A DNA stretch of 64,000 bases from Corynebacterium meridianum. GTDB lineage: Bacteria > Actinomycetota > Actinomycetes > Mycobacteriales > Mycobacteriaceae. The position numbers were made by a program, and so were the translations under genes. The stretch is taken from the NCBI RefSeq assembly GCF_016342265.1, contig NZ_JAEIOS010000013.1, positions 310,001-374,000 on the forward strand, read 5' to 3'. Position 1 is the stretch's first letter. Each line of letters starts with the position of its first letter. This document shows positions 1 through 9,373 of this stretch, piece after piece. The notes under the pieces are model-generated. The model was given only the letters and a program-made list of their open reading frames with translations. It was not told the origin of the DNA and did not search any database.

Positions 1-40
1 GCCACCGGAGCGGACAAGGCCCCGATGGCCGGCACGGGTA

Positions 41-1159
41 CTACTCTGCGATGTCGAAGGCCCGGGCGAAGACCGGCCAGGAGTCACGGAGATCCTGCTG
101 CCAGTATCCCCAGGAGTGGGTGCCGGTGGGGCGGAAGTTGAAGTTGCCGGGAACACCCTGGGAGTCCATCTTCACCTTCAGATCGTGGGTGCACATGTTG
201 GTCGCACCCTCGATGATGCCGCCGTTGACCACGTGCACGAAGACGTTCATCGGTTGTCCGCCGGTCCACGGCGAGGTCCACAGATCCTCGGTACCGGCGT
301 AGCCGGAGGCGTTGGAGACGTAGACCTCGGTGCCGCGGAGCTTGTCGACGTTGATGAGGGCGTCGTTGTAGTGCCAGTTGGGGCTGCCGAGCGGGCCCCA
401 CATCTGCTCCGGGGTGGCGCCACCGCGGGCCAGGGTGATGCGGATGTACTCCGGGGCGAGACCACGGGACGTCTCGGCGCAGCCCGAGAACGAGCCGACG
501 GCGTCGTAGAGGCCGGGGTTGTGCTCGGCGAGGAGGAGCGAGGTGGTGGCGGACATGGACATGCCGGCCACCGCACGCTTGTTGGCGGCACCGAGGGTCG
601 CCTCGAGGGGCTCCGGCAGTTCCTTTGTCAGGAAGGTCTCCCACATCTGCTTGCCGCCGAGTGCGGGGACATCCTCGACCCAGTCGGTGTAGTAGGAGAA
701 CTTGCCCTGCATCGGGATGACGACGTTGACGTTCTTCGACAGGTAGTAGTCGATCACGTCGGTCTGCATGATCCAGTTCGCCCGGCCCTCGCCGCCGTCA
801 CCGCCGTTGAGCAGATAGATGGTCGGACGCGGACCGGCGGCCTGGTCGGCCTTGATGACGACGAGCGGCACGTCGCGGTTCATCGAGGGGGAGTGCGCCC
901 ACATCTCGACGACGCGGTCATTGTTGTAGCTGTTGATCTTCTCGCGCCAGATCAGGGAGTTGCTTCCGTCGTAGGCCGTTCCGCCCTCGACATTGCGGGG
1001 CCCTACCGTGACGGTGGCGCGGGGTGTGTCACCCGCGACCTGTGCCGGGGTCTGATCGGAAGCCAGTGCGGCGGGTGCGGTGAGTACCGTACCCGTCACA
1101 GCTGCAGCGGAGAGTGCGAGAGCTGCGACAGGAGCCGCGATGCGTCGGAAGTTCCTCAT
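41..1159 (-). CDS. Secreted corynomycoloyltransferase (antigen 85 / esterase D family)
   Basis: Predicted 372-residue exported alpha/beta hydrolase that transfers corynomycolic acids from trehalose monocorynomycolate to envelope acceptors. Residues 1 to about 34 form a signal peptide: basic RNFRR start, Ala/Val-rich core and an ALA cleavage site before SDQ. The nucleophile elbow GMSMS places the catalytic Ser near 201, and a C-terminal THSWGYW motif supplies the triad His near 348. Length and motifs fit corynebacterial Cmt/Myt proteins; I cannot say which paralogue it is. A 36-residue helical ORF is transcribed divergently 636 bp away, which recalls the small mycomembrane proteins that MytC O-mycoloylates. 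The protein acceptor is inference. The gene ends 40 bases inside the window, so its downstream neighbour is unseen. Confidence 0.88.
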   Translation of the reverse strand: MRNFRRIAAPVAALALSAAAVTGTVLTAPAALASDQTPAQVAGDTPRATVTVGPRNVEGGTAYDGSNSLIWREKINSYNNDRVVEMWAHSPSMNRDVPLVVIKADQAAGPRPTIYLLNGGDGGEGRANWIMQTDVIDYYLSKNVNVVIPMQGKFSYYTDWVEDVPALGGKQMWETFLTKELPEPLEATLGAANKRAVAGMSMSATTSLLLAEHNPGLYDAVGSFSGCAETSRGLAPEYIRITLARGGATPEQMWGPLGSPNWHYNDALINVDKLRGTEVYVSNASGYAGTEDLWTSPWTGGQPMNVFVHVVNGGIIEGATNMCTHDLKVKMDSQGVPGNFNFRPTGTHSWGYWQQDLRDSWPVFARAFDIAE

Positions 1160-1795
1160 GAATGTTCCTTGGTGTAGTTGTGCGCGTCAGTCCGTGGATT
1201 TTTCCCGGTCACGGTGGTCCGCCCCGGCATACGGTACGGATCGCCGTGTCGTTCCCGTGGTTCCGTCCAATCAGCTGCCGGGTTTCCGTCGTCGCCGGCG
1301 AAGTGCCGGGCTGATCGGTCGACCGGATCTGACATGTATGTCGTGGAGCGTCATCCAAACGTTAGCACTCCGTGTCTGAACGGTGTTTCTCCCGGAACCG
1401 CGGGGGTCCGCCGCCGGAACCGGGGTCCGGTGTGGGGCCTCCGGTCAGGCGGGTCGAATACGGGGCCGCCGTGAGGATGAACCGCCACGAACGGTTCCCA
1501 AGTTACTGGTGTTACCGAAGTGGCACAAGGGAGTGGTGTGCTGAGGGGTTCCCGGATCCGAGGTCTCCGGGGCGGGGAATGCCGTCATTCACGGACTTTC
1601 CGTGGTGGTCCCGCAGCGCTTACGATGAATCGGGAGCTGCGGCGAGTAACGCGCGAACCACCCCGGCCATATACACCGGGCAGTGGTGCTTCCGCCGGTG
1701 CAACCGGTCCGGAACCATCGCGGCGGGAATTCCCGCCGACTCCCGGTCCCCGCGTCCGGACACAGACATCCCCCGATCGAAAAGGCAGAAATACC
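1160..1795. promoter_or_regulatory. Intergenic region between mycoloyltransferase and small ORF
   Basis: This 636-bp gap separates divergent genes and must carry promoters for both. Reading frames cross it, but they lack family resemblance and look like high-GC chance frames. I could not fix a -10/-35 pair with confidence. An AAAGGCAG ribosome-binding sequence at 1781-1788 precedes the small ORF at 1796. Confidence 0.4.
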
Positions 1796-1906
1796 ATGCA
1801 GGCACTCGAACCCATCATCCTCATGATCAACAACGCGCTCGGTTTCCTCGCGCACGCCGGTTCCTCCGTCACCAGCGCGCTCTCCCACGGGGCCGGCCGC
1901 TTCTGA
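1796..1906 (+). CDS. 36-residue amphipathic protein, possible small mycomembrane (PorA/PorH/ProtX-like) polypeptide
   Basis: ATG at 1796 follows AAAGGCAG at a suitable distance, and TGA at 1904-1906 is followed by a very strong terminator, so this is a complete short transcription unit. The product begins MQALEPIILMINNALGFLAH and ends SALSHGAGRF. It has no signal peptide and no cysteine, one hydrophobic or amphipathic helix, and a Ser-containing tail. Corynebacterial pore polypeptides PorA and PorH and the O-mycoloylated ProtX have this size and style and also lack signal peptides. The adjacent divergent mycoloyltransferase supports the idea. Sequence identity to any of them cannot be asserted by eye; the family call is inference. 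Confidence 0.6.
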   Translation: MQALEPIILMINNALGFLAHAGSSVTSALSHGAGRF

Positions 1907-1938
1907 GGCACTCCCGGACCCCGCTCCGGGGCCGGTCG

Positions 1939-1982
1939 GCAGACTCCGCCACACGCGTCACGTGTGGCGGAGTCTGCTTTCG
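1939..1982 (+). terminator. Rho-independent terminator after the 36-residue ORF
   Basis: A perfect 17-bp stem pairs 1939-1955 with 1961-1977 around a 5-nt loop (CGTCA), followed by TTTCGTTTT. It is among the strongest terminators in the window and supports the short ORF as a real transcript. Confidence 0.9.
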
Positions 1983-2114
1983 TTTTCGGGGGTGGTCACC
2001 GTGTCCCGCCGGTGTCACCCGGGCCCCATGGACGCCGTTGACCGTCGATCGTGGGCCCGGGTAGCTGTGGTTCTGTTCCCGGCGGCATACGGAACACCGG
2101 AATTGATGGACCGT

Positions 2115-2154
2115 TTGCACGACATTCAGAGCACGGGCACGTATCCTTGGGCGT
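2115..2154 (+). promoter_or_regulatory. lpd promoter, probably giving a leaderless transcript
   Basis: TATCCT at 2142-2147 fits the corynebacterial TANNNT -10 and ends 7 nt before the GTG start at 2155. A TTGCAC -35-like element lies at 2115-2120, with a rather long spacer. No Shine-Dalgarno sequence precedes the GTG, consistent with leaderless translation. Inferred from spacing only. Confidence 0.45.
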
Positions 2155-3570
2155 GTGACTGAACATTATGACGTTGTTGTACTCGGCGCGGGTCCTGGTG
2201 GCTACGTAGCCGCCATCCGCGCTTCCCAGCTCGGCAAGAAGGTTGCCGTCATCGAGAAGCAGTACTGGGGCGGTGTCTGCCTGAACGTGGGGTGCATCCC
2301 CTCCAAGGCGCTGCTCAAGAATGCTGAGGTGGCGCACACCTTCAACCATGAGGCGAAGCTCTTCGGTATCTCGGGTGACGTGTCCTTCGACTTCGGTGCG
2401 GCGCACGACCGCTCGCGGAAGGTCTCCGCGGGCATCGTCAAGGGTGTCCACTACCTGATGAAGAAGAACAAGATCGCCGAGATCAACGGCCTCGGCTCCT
2501 TCGTCGACGAGCACACGATCGAGATCACCGACGGTGATGACGAGGGAAAGAAGGTCACCTTCGACAACTGCATCATCGCCACCGGCTCCGTCGTGCGTTC
2601 ACTGCCCGGCATCGAGATCGGCGGCAACATCGTCTCCTACGAGGAGCAGATCCTCGACGGTGAGCTGCCCGAGTCCATGGTCATCGTGGGCGCCGGTGCG
2701 ATCGGCATGGAGTTCGCCTACGTGCTCTCCAACTACGGCGTGGACGTCACCATCGTCGAGTTCATGGACCGGGTCCTGCCCAACGAGGACGCGGACGTCT
2801 CCAAGGCCATCGCCAAGGAGTACAAGAAGCTCGGCGTGAAGATCCTGACCGGGCACAAGACCACGGCGGTCCGCGACAACGGGGACAACGTCGAGGTCGA
2901 CGTTGAATCCAAGGACGGCAAGAAGACCGACACCCTCACCGTCGACCGGGTGATGGTCTCCATCGGCTTCGCACCCCGCGTCGAGGGCTTCGGCCTGGAG
3001 AAGGCCGGTGTCGAGCTCACCGAGCGCGGCGCCATCGCCATCGACGAGCGGATGCGCACCAACGTCGACCACATCTACGCCATCGGTGACGTCACCGCGA
3101 AGCTACAGCTCGCGCACGTCGCCGAGGCACAGGGTGTCGTCGCCGCGGAGACCATCGCCGACGCCGAGACCATGGAACTCGGCGACTACATGATGATGCC
3201 GCGTGCCACGTTCTGTAACCCGCAGGTGGCCTCCTTCGGATACACCGAGGAACGTGCCCGCGAGCTGGCCGAGGAGCGCGGCTGGGAGATCAAGACCGCC
3301 ACGTTCCCGTTCTCCGCGAACGGGAAGGCCCAGGGGCTCGGTGAGCCGGCCGGCTTCGTCAAGGTCATCGCCGACGCCGAGTTCGGTGAGCTGATCGGTG
3401 CGCACATGGTCGGATCCAACGTCTCCGAGCTGCTGCCCGAGCTGACCCTGGCGCAGCGTTTCGACCTCACCGCCGAGGAGGTCGGACGCAACGTGCACAC
3501 CCACCCGACGCTCTCCGAGGCGATGAAGGAAGCGGTCGAGGGTATCTCCGGGCACATGATCAATCTCTGA
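2155..3570 (+). CDS. lpd: Dihydrolipoamide dehydrogenase (E3)
   Basis: A 471-residue flavoprotein disulfide reductase that reoxidises dihydrolipoamide of 2-oxoacid dehydrogenase complexes with NAD. The N-terminal FAD motif is [14 protein letters not shown]. The redox-active disulfide is in [13 protein letters not shown], a second Rossmann motif [12 protein letters not shown] binds NAD, and the C-terminal [13 protein letters not shown] carries the His-Glu catalytic dyad of the partner subunit. Length is normal for E3. The GTG start is chosen because [13 protein letters not shown] aligns with family N-termini and a -10 lies just upstream. The gene is monocistronic, closed by a strong bidirectional hairpin and convergent with ramB, as in C. 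glutamicum. Confidence 0.97.
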   Translation: MTEHYDVVVLGAGPGGYVAAIRASQLGKKVAVIEKQYWGGVCLNVGCIPSKALLKNAEVAHTFNHEAKLFGISGDVSFDFGAAHDRSRKVSAGIVKGVHYLMKKNKIAEINGLGSFVDEHTIEITDGDDEGKKVTFDNCIIATGSVVRSLPGIEIGGNIVSYEEQILDGELPESMVIVGAGAIGMEFAYVLSNYGVDVTIVEFMDRVLPNEDADVSKAIAKEYKKLGVKILTGHKTTAVRDNGDNVEVDVESKDGKKTDTLTVDRVMVSIGFAPRVEGFGLEKAGVELTERGAIAIDERMRTNVDHIYAIGDVTAKLQLAHVAEAQGVVAAETIADAETMELGDYMMMPRATFCNPQVASFGYTEERARELAEERGWEIKTATFPFSANGKAQGLGEPAGFVKVIADAEFGELIGAHMVGSNVSELLPELTLAQRFDLTAEEVGRNVHTHPTLSEAMKEAVEGISGHMINL

Positions 3571-3587
3571 TCGACGTCTGCTCCCGT

Positions 3588-3622
3588 GAGGGGCCGCACC
3601 GGTAACCCCGGTGCGGCCCCTC
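3588..3622. terminator. Hairpin between convergent lpd and ramB
   Basis: A perfect 15-bp stem pairs 3588-3602 with 3608-3622 around TAACC. It lies 18 nt past the lpd stop and 42 nt past the ramB stop, so it probably serves both genes, though U-runs are poor on each side. Confidence 0.75.
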
Positions 3623-3663
3623 CGTCGTGTGAGGTGGGGCCTGGCGGGTCGGTCACGCCCCTT

Positions 3664-5094
3664 TCAGTACGGGGCGACCGTCGAGGTGTGCGCGTCGATC
3701 TTCAGCGGGCGGTGGACGGGCGGGAACGCACGTTGGGCGCAGTTCGACCTGGAACACACCCGGCACCCGGCTCCGATGGGCGTGGCGGTATCGAGATTCT
3801 TCAGGTCCAGTCCCTCGGCGTAGACCGTGCGTTCGGCGTGCCGGGCCTCGCAACCCAGACCGATTGCGAAGAGTTTGCCGGGTTCGGCGAAGCGGCTGCG
3901 GTGGTGGCGTACGGTCCGGGCGATCCACAGGTAGTTCCGGCCGTCGGGCATCTGGGCGAGCTGCCGCATGATGGTGCCCGGATTGGTGAAGGTCTCGTAC
4001 ACGTTCCACAGTGGACACGTTCCGCCCGAATGGGTGAAGTGGAAGCCTGTCGCGGACTGTCGTTTGCTCATGTTGCCCGCCCGGTCCACCCGGACGAACG
4101 TGAACGGGATGCCGCGCAGCTGCGGCCGCTGCAGTGTGGACAGGCGGTGGCAGATGGTCTCGTAGCCGGTACCGAACAGCTGGGCGAGGTGATCGATGTC
4201 GTATCTGGACTGTTCCGCTTCCGTGTGGAAACGCCGGTAGGGCATGAGGAGGGCTGCCGCATAGTAGCTTCCGACACCGCGGGCGGCCAGTGTCCGGGAT
4301 TCCTCCGAGGTGAAGTGGCCGGCATCGACCGCTTCGCCGAGGACGTCGGTGGCCTCGAGATGCGCCAGCTCGGCGGCCATGCGGAAGGACCGCTGACCAC
4401 TGTTCAGCTTGGAGGAGAGGAACAGGGTGCCGCTGTCCGGATCGAGGTGGTGGAGTGTGTCCTCCGATCCCGTCCCGCGGTGCACCGTGATCCCGTGCAG
4501 TCCGAGTCGTCGCGTGATCGCGTCCTCCTTCCGCACCGGATCGACGGGGTCGAGGTCGAGTTCCTCGGAGAGTGCCTCCGCCGAGGTGTCCAACTCGTCC
4601 AGGTAATTCTGCCGGGAGTAGAAGAAATCCCGTACCTCCTCGTGGGGCATACCGAGGGGATTGTCGACCGCACGGCCCCCGGATTCGGTGGGCGGAGGGA
4701 AGTGCCGGACGTCGGTGGCGAGGGAGAGCTTGTCGCGGACATTCCGGTACCGGCGGTGCATCTCGACCATCGCTCTGGCGAGCGCCGGATGGTCGTACAC
4801 CATCTCCGAGAGTTCCTGGAGTTCGACGGGTTCAGGGCAGATCTCCCGGTCGAGGACGACGTCCTGGACCTCAGCCAGGAGCCTCGAGTCGTCGTCCCGG
4901 GAGAAGAAGGTCGCGTCGACGCCGAAGGTCTCCGTGATACGGAGCAGGACGGGCACGGTCAACGGGCGCACGTCGTGCTCGATCTGGTTGACATAGGATG
5001 CCGATAGCCCGAGCGTCGACGCCAGTGCCGCCTGACTCAGATCCCGTTCCCGCCGGAGCTGGCGCAACCGGGACCCCACGTATGTCTTGCCCAT
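3664..5094 (-). CDS. ramB: RamB-type transcriptional regulator of acetate/central metabolism
   Basis: A 476-residue cytoplasmic DNA-binding regulator. A helix-turn-helix of the Xre/Cro type occupies about residues 8-62 ([20 protein letters not shown]). The middle is an ImmA/IrrE-like region that lacks a clear HExxH metal motif. The C-terminal part matches DUF2083 and ends with a cysteine cluster ([20 protein letters not shown]). In C. glutamicum RamB represses acetate, glyoxylate and sdh genes and its own gene. I start at [10 protein letters not shown] (ATG at 5092-5094) because this aligns with the HTH; a 20-residue upstream extension has no family support. The order lpd-ramB-sdhCAB matches C. 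glutamicum, and TTTGCA/TGCAAA half-sites lie just upstream. Confidence 0.93.
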   Translation of the reverse strand: MGKTYVGSRLRQLRRERDLSQAALASTLGLSASYVNQIEHDVRPLTVPVLLRITETFGVDATFFSRDDDSRLLAEVQDVVLDREICPEPVELQELSEMVYDHPALARAMVEMHRRYRNVRDKLSLATDVRHFPPPTESGGRAVDNPLGMPHEEVRDFFYSRQNYLDELDTSAEALSEELDLDPVDPVRKEDAITRRLGLHGITVHRGTGSEDTLHHLDPDSGTLFLSSKLNSGQRSFRMAAELAHLEATDVLGEAVDAGHFTSEESRTLAARGVGSYYAAALLMPYRRFHTEAEQSRYDIDHLAQLFGTGYETICHRLSTLQRPQLRGIPFTFVRVDRAGNMSKRQSATGFHFTHSGGTCPLWNVYETFTNPGTIMRQLAQMPDGRNYLWIARTVRHHRSRFAEPGKLFAIGLGCEARHAERTVYAEGLDLKNLDTATPIGAGCRVCSRSNCAQRAFPPVHRPLKIDAHTSTVAPY

Positions 5095-5123
5095 GGATGG
5101 AAGTCTAAGCGACCCGGTCGACC

Positions 5124-5163
5124 CTTTGCAGGCATTCGCCTGTGAACGGTGCAAAGTTGCAAC
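5124..5163. promoter_or_regulatory. Candidate RamB autoregulatory sites upstream of ramB
   Basis: CTTTGCA at 5124-5130 and TGCAAAGTTG at 5150-5159 form inverted half-sites 30-65 bp upstream of the ramB start. The second resembles the RamB motif AAAACTTTGCAAA read on the opposite strand. RamB autoregulation is known in C. glutamicum; occupancy here is inferred. A further AAAGTTTG occurs near 5513. Confidence 0.45.
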
Positions 5164-5559
5164 ACCCCCAGATCTGGGGAGCCCTCGGCGACTGCGGTCC
5201 AGCCCCGAGGCCGGAACGATCCCCCCGTTGCTGGACGTGGTCCGGCGAAGCCGTGTGTTGTGTGCCGCTGGGATGCGGGGATGTGCCCGGTGGAACCTGT
5301 GTACCCGGTGCAGGCGATCGTTGACCGCGGAAATGCGAGGTGAACAGTGTTTCTGTCCGGGACCCGACGGCGGAACGGGGGAATGGTCCGCCGATGTTCC
5401 GGAGGATCGGTCGGTGCGGGCGTCCTGCTCGGGAGGGTGTGTGGCCCCTTGCCGGGGGTGGGGTCCGCATTCGAATGCGGTTTTTCAGGGGGAGTGGGGG
5501 CAGATTCAACTAAAGTTTGATCCCGAATGGGGTAGGCGTCAGGCGACATAGGGGTACAT

Positions 5560-5575
5560 AGTGTCTCAGATCACA
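5560..5575. promoter_or_regulatory. Candidate GlxR (Crp-type) operator upstream of sdhC
   Basis: AGTGTCTCAGATCACA is close to the GlxR consensus TGTGANNTANNTCACA, with the right half-site intact and the left half-site degenerate. It lies about 205 bp upstream of sdhC. GlxR control of sdhCAB is documented in C. glutamicum; binding here is inferred. Confidence 0.45.
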
Positions 5576-5651
5576 TAATGAGGTACCTCTCTAAGTGCGC
5601 CACCATTTCAGCAGGTGAGCGACCCGGTCCCGGCATAGGGGAAGGGGAGAA

Positions 5652-5670
5652 AAAGGTAACGCTACCCTAA
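5652..5670. promoter_or_regulatory. Possible iron-regulator (DtxR-like) box upstream of sdhC
   Basis: AAAGGTAACGCTACCCTAA matches 13 of 19 positions of the palindromic DtxR-type consensus TTAGGTTAGCCTAACCTAA, about 110 bp upstream of sdhC. Iron control of sdhCAB (through DtxR/RipA) is known in C. glutamicum, but this site is only moderately similar and could be chance. Confidence 0.3.
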
Positions 5671-5780
5671 AGCGTGGCGCTCCGGCAGGGTTGGTTGATA
5701 TGAGCTACGTCACCGCCATTGTTAACGGCTGGTTTGCCGGGCTTAAGGCGCCGTAAGGTTAGGTCAACACTGGAGGTGCC

Positions 5781-6536
5781 ATGACTGTCAAAGATATGGA
5801 CCGTGACGCAATCCGTCACGGCAAAATTACTGAGAAGCCGCTGCGTGAGCGGCCGAAGGTTCCGAGCTGGGCACTGAAGCTGACGATGGCCGTCACCGGC
5901 ATCATCTTCGGAGGCTTCGTCCTGATCCACATGATCGGAAACCTGAAGATCTTCCTTCCCGCCCATGACGGTGAACCCGCCATCAACGTCTACGGAGAAT
6001 TCCTCCGTACCGTCGGCGAACCGCTCGTCCCCCGAGAAGGCGTGCTCTGGATCTTCCGGATCGTCCTGCTGACCGCGTTGATCCTGCACGTTTACGGTGC
6101 ATTCGCACTGACCGGGCGTGCACACAAGTCGAGGGGCAAGTTCCGTCGGACCAATTTGATGGGCGGCCTCAGCTCTTTCGCCACACGCACGATGCTCGTC
6201 TCGGGCCTTGTGCTCCTGTTCTTCATCGCCTTCCACATCCTCGATCTGACCCTCGGCGTCCAGCCCGCCGCCTCCGCGGTCTTCGAGCACGGCGAGGTCT
6301 ACGCGAACATGGTCGCCAGCTTCAGCCGCTGGCCGGTGGCCATCTTTTACATCGCCGCGATGATGGTGCTCTTCGTACACCTGTCCCACGGACTGTTCAC
6401 CGCCGTCAGCGACTTGGGGATCACCGGTCACCGTACCCGTGCCGTCCTGCTGTTCATCTCCTACCTGGTGCCTGCTGCCGTCATGGTGGGCAACATCTCC
6501 ATCCCGCTGGCCATCGCCCTCGGCTGGATCCACTAG
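5781..6536 (+). CDS. sdhC: Succinate dehydrogenase cytochrome b subunit
   Basis: A 251-residue membrane anchor of succinate:menaquinone oxidoreductase. After a polar N-terminus of about 30 residues come five hydrophobic segments, starting ALKLTMAVTGIIFGGFVLIH, as expected for the single-subunit diheme cytochrome b of Gram-positive type B enzymes. Histidines in the segments (LIHMIGN, LHVYGAF, FHILDL, VHLSHGL) are candidate heme ligands. The start is fixed by a strong GGAGG at 5771-5775. It is the first gene of sdhCAB with 21 bp to sdhA, and it faces ramB across 686 bp holding GlxR-, RamB- and DtxR-like sites. Confidence 0.96.
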   Translation: MTVKDMDRDAIRHGKITEKPLRERPKVPSWALKLTMAVTGIIFGGFVLIHMIGNLKIFLPAHDGEPAINVYGEFLRTVGEPLVPREGVLWIFRIVLLTALILHVYGAFALTGRAHKSRGKFRRTNLMGGLSSFATRTMLVSGLVLLFFIAFHILDLTLGVQPAASAVFEHGEVYANMVASFSRWPVAIFYIAAMMVLFVHLSHGLFTAVSDLGITGHRTRAVLLFISYLVPAAVMVGNISIPLAIALGWIH

Positions 6537-6557
6537 GTCCCGGAAGGTAACCACACT

Positions 6558-8567
6558 ATGAGCACTCACTCTGAAACCGACACCAAGCCCGACTTCACCC
6601 AGCCGGCCTCCTGCGTCGAAGGTGTCACCCCGGGCAGGATCCTCGAGGATCACGCACCCAAGGGTGTTCCGATGAAGGACGCCTGGGAATGGCAGAAGGA
6701 CCACTACAACCTCGTCTCCCCGTTGAACCGCCGGAAGTTCCGCATCCTCGTCATCGGTACCGGGCTTTCCGGTGGCGGCGCGGCGGCGGCACTCGGTGAA
6801 CTGGGCTACGACGTCAAGGCGTTCACCTACCATGACGCGCCCCGCCGGGCCCACTCGATCGCCGCCCAGGGGGGCGTCAATTCCGCCCGCGGCAAGAAGG
6901 TCGACAACGACGGCGCGTACCGCCACGTGAAGGACACGGTCAAGGGCGGCGACTACCGTTGCCGCGAGACCGACTGCTGGCGTCTGGCCTACGAGTCGGT
7001 CCGGGTCATCGATCACATGAACGCCATCGGCGCCCCCTTCGCCCGTGAATACGGTGGTACCCTCGCCACCCGTTCGTTCGGTGGTGTGCAGGTCTCCCGC
7101 ACGTACTACACGCGTGGCCAGACGGGCCAGCAGCTCCAGCTCTCCGCTGCGGCTGCCCTGCAGCGTCAGATCCACCTCGGATCGGTCGAGATCTTCACCC
7201 ACAACGAGATGGTCGACCTGATCGTCAAGGAAGAGGAGGACGGAACGAAGCGCTGCCACGGTGCCGTCATGCGCAACCTCATCACCGGCGAACTCACCGC
7301 CCACACGGGCCACGCCGTGATCCTGTGCACCGGCGGCTACGGCAACGTCTACTACATGTCGACGCTGGCTAAGAACTCGAACGCATCCGCGATCATGCGT
7401 GCGTACGAGCACGGCGCCTACATGGCCAGCCCCTCCTTCATCCAGTTCCACCCGACCGGCCTGCCGGTCAACTCGGAGTGGCAGTCCAAGACGATCCTCA
7501 TGTCGGAGTCCCTCCGCAACGACGGCCGCATCTGGTCGCCGAAGGAGCCGAAGGATGACCGCGACCCGAACTCGATCCCCGAGGACGAGCGCGACTACTT
7601 CCTTGAGCGCCGCTACCCCGCGTTCGGTAACCTCGTCCCCCGCGACGTCGCCTCCCGCGCGATCTCGCAGCAGATCATCGCCGGACTCGGTTGCGGCCCG
7701 ATGCACAACTCCGCCTACCTCGATTTCCGTGACTCCATCGAACGTCTCGGAAAGGACACCATCCGGGAGCGGTACTCGAACCTCTTCCAGATGTACGAGG
7801 AGACCATCGGCGAGGATCCCTACGTCACTCCGATGCGCATCGCCCCCACCTGCCACTTCACCATGGGTGGCCTGTGGACCGACTTCAACATGATGACGTC
7901 CATCGAGGGCCTCTTCGCCGGCGGCGAGGCGGGCTGGACCTACCACGGTGCCAACCGGCTGGGTGCCAACTCCCTGCTCTCGGCGTCGGTCGACGGCTGG
8001 TTCACCCTTCCGTTCTCCGTGCCGAACTACCTCGGTCCCCTGCTCGGCTCCGAGCGGATGGCTGAAGACGATCCCGACGCCGTCGCGGCCGTCGAGCGTG
8101 CCCAGTCCCGCCTGGACAAGCTCATGAGCATCAAGGGTGAGCACGGTCCGGAGTTCTTCCACCGGAAGCTAGGCGACATCCTCTACTACTGCTGTGGCGT
8201 GTCGCGGAACATCGATGACCTCGCAAAGGGTATCGAGCAGATCCGCGAGTTGCGCAAGGAGTTCTGGAGCGGCCTGAACATCACCGGCAACGCCGAGGAG
8301 ATGAACCAGGTGCTCGAGTACGCCAACCGGGTCGCCGACTACATCGACCTCGGAGAGCTCATGTGCGTCGATGCCCTCGACCGTGACGAGTCCTGCGGGG
8401 CCCACTTCCGCGAGGATCACCTCTCCGACGAAGGCGAGGCGGAACGCGACGACCTCAACTGGTGCTTCGTCTCCGCCTGGGAGCCCAACGGCGAGAACAA
8501 GTTCATCCGCCACGCGGAGCCGCTGTACTTCGATGCGATCCCTCTGCAGACAAGGAACTACAAGTAA
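6558..8567 (+). CDS. sdhA: Succinate dehydrogenase flavoprotein subunit
   Basis: A 669-residue catalytic flavoprotein that oxidises succinate to fumarate. The FAD-binding motif VIGTGLSGGGAAAALG starts near residue 65. RRAHSIAAQGGVNSARG contains the His expected to hold FAD covalently. The substrate-side motif QFHPTGLP and the arginine-bearing RRYPAFGNLVPRDVASRA are present. Size matches the long type B SdhA of Corynebacterium. Its TAA stop overlaps the ATG of sdhB (TAATG at 8565-8569), so the two are translationally coupled. The subunit sits on the cytoplasmic face, bound to SdhB and SdhC. Confidence 0.97.
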   Translation: MSTHSETDTKPDFTQPASCVEGVTPGRILEDHAPKGVPMKDAWEWQKDHYNLVSPLNRRKFRILVIGTGLSGGGAAAALGELGYDVKAFTYHDAPRRAHSIAAQGGVNSARGKKVDNDGAYRHVKDTVKGGDYRCRETDCWRLAYESVRVIDHMNAIGAPFAREYGGTLATRSFGGVQVSRTYYTRGQTGQQLQLSAAAALQRQIHLGSVEIFTHNEMVDLIVKEEEDGTKRCHGAVMRNLITGELTAHTGHAVILCTGGYGNVYYMSTLAKNSNASAIMRAYEHGAYMASPSFIQFHPTGLPVNSEWQSKTILMSESLRNDGRIWSPKEPKDDRDPNSIPEDERDYFLERRYPAFGNLVPRDVASRAISQQIIAGLGCGPMHNSAYLDFRDSIERLGKDTIRERYSNLFQMYEETIGEDPYVTPMRIAPTCHFTMGGLWTDFNMMTSIEGLFAGGEAGWTYHGANRLGANSLLSASVDGWFTLPFSVPNYLGPLLGSERMAEDDPDAVAAVERAQSRLDKLMSIKGEHGPEFFHRKLGDILYYCCGVSRNIDDLAKGIEQIRELRKEFWSGLNITGNAEEMNQVLEYANRVADYIDLGELMCVDALDRDESCGAHFREDHLSDEGEAERDDLNWCFVSAWEPNGENKFIRHAEPLYFDAIPLQTRNYK

Positions 8568-9316
8568 TGAAACTGCATCTAGAGATCTGGCGCCAGGCCG
8601 GTCCCACGACCGAGGGTCACTACGAGTCCATCGATGTCCCCGACGCCGTGGAGCAGATGTCCATCCTGGAGCTCCTGGACCACGTCAACGAAACGCTGAT
8701 CGAGTCCGGCAAGGAACCGTTCGCCTTCGCCTCCGACTGTCGCGAGGGTATCTGCGGTACCTGCGGTCTGACCGTCAACGGTCGCCCGCACGGACCCGAG
8801 CAGAACAAGCCGTCCTGCCAGCAGCGTCTGTTCAACTTCTCCGACGGAGACACCATCAAGCTGGAGCCACTGCGGTCAGCCGCGTACCCCGTGATCAAGG
8901 ACATGATCGTCGATCGCTCCGCGCTCGACCGGGTCATGCAGCAGGGTGGCTATGTGTCGGTCAACGCCGGTACCGCTCCGGACGCCGATACCCTGCACAT
9001 GAACCACCAGACCGCGGAGCTCGCGCTCGACCACGCGGCCTGCATCGGTTGCGGTGCCTGCGTCGCCGCGTGTCCGAACGGCGCGGCCCACCTGTTCACC
9101 GGGGCCAAGCTCGTGCACCTGTCGCTCATGCCCCTCGGCAAGAACGAGCGTGGACGCCGGGCGCGTAATATGGTCGATGAGGTAGAGACCAACTTCGGCC
9201 CGTGCTCGCTCTTCGGAGAATGCGCGGACGTTTGTCCGGCCGGTATCCCGCTGACCGCGGTTGCGGCCATCAACAAAGAGAGGGCCCGCGCGGCCTTCAC
9301 CGCAAAGGACGCCTAG
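8567..9316 (+). CDS. sdhB: Succinate dehydrogenase iron-sulfur subunit
   Basis: A 249-residue electron-transfer subunit linking the flavin to the membrane hemes. The N-terminal ferredoxin domain carries the [2Fe-2S] ligands in CREGICGTCGLTVNG plus a later SCQQR. The C-terminal domain has CIGCGACVAACPNGAA for [4Fe-4S] and CSLFGECADVCPAGIP for the [3Fe-4S] cluster. The start MKLHLEIWRQ overlaps the sdhA stop and fits the family; upstream in-frame codons are only the tail of the sdhA region. Confidence 0.97.
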   Translation: MKLHLEIWRQAGPTTEGHYESIDVPDAVEQMSILELLDHVNETLIESGKEPFAFASDCREGICGTCGLTVNGRPHGPEQNKPSCQQRLFNFSDGDTIKLEPLRSAAYPVIKDMIVDRSALDRVMQQGGYVSVNAGTAPDADTLHMNHQTAELALDHAACIGCGACVAACPNGAAHLFTGAKLVHLSLMPLGKNERGRRARNMVDEVETNFGPCSLFGECADVCPAGIPLTAVAAINKERARAAFTAKDA

Positions 9317-9373
9317 GCTCGTCGCGACGACGACCCCGGGCCGACGGTACGACCACGAAAGGCAGCATCCGCT

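Noticed and set aside
1372..2064. Long frame upstream of lpd on the plus strand
   Set aside because: It runs across the 36-residue ORF and its terminator in another frame, and its Arg/Pro/Ser-rich translation is typical of a high-GC shadow frame.
5664..5672. Idea that TACCCTAA marks the sdhC -10
   Set aside because: No matching -35 and the distance to sdhC is over 100 bp; not enough to call a promoter.
5667..8162. 831-codon minus-strand frame opposite sdhC-sdhA
   Set aside because: It is antisense to unmistakable sdh genes and reads as Val/Asp/Gly/Arg-rich mirror sequence; a codon-bias artefact.
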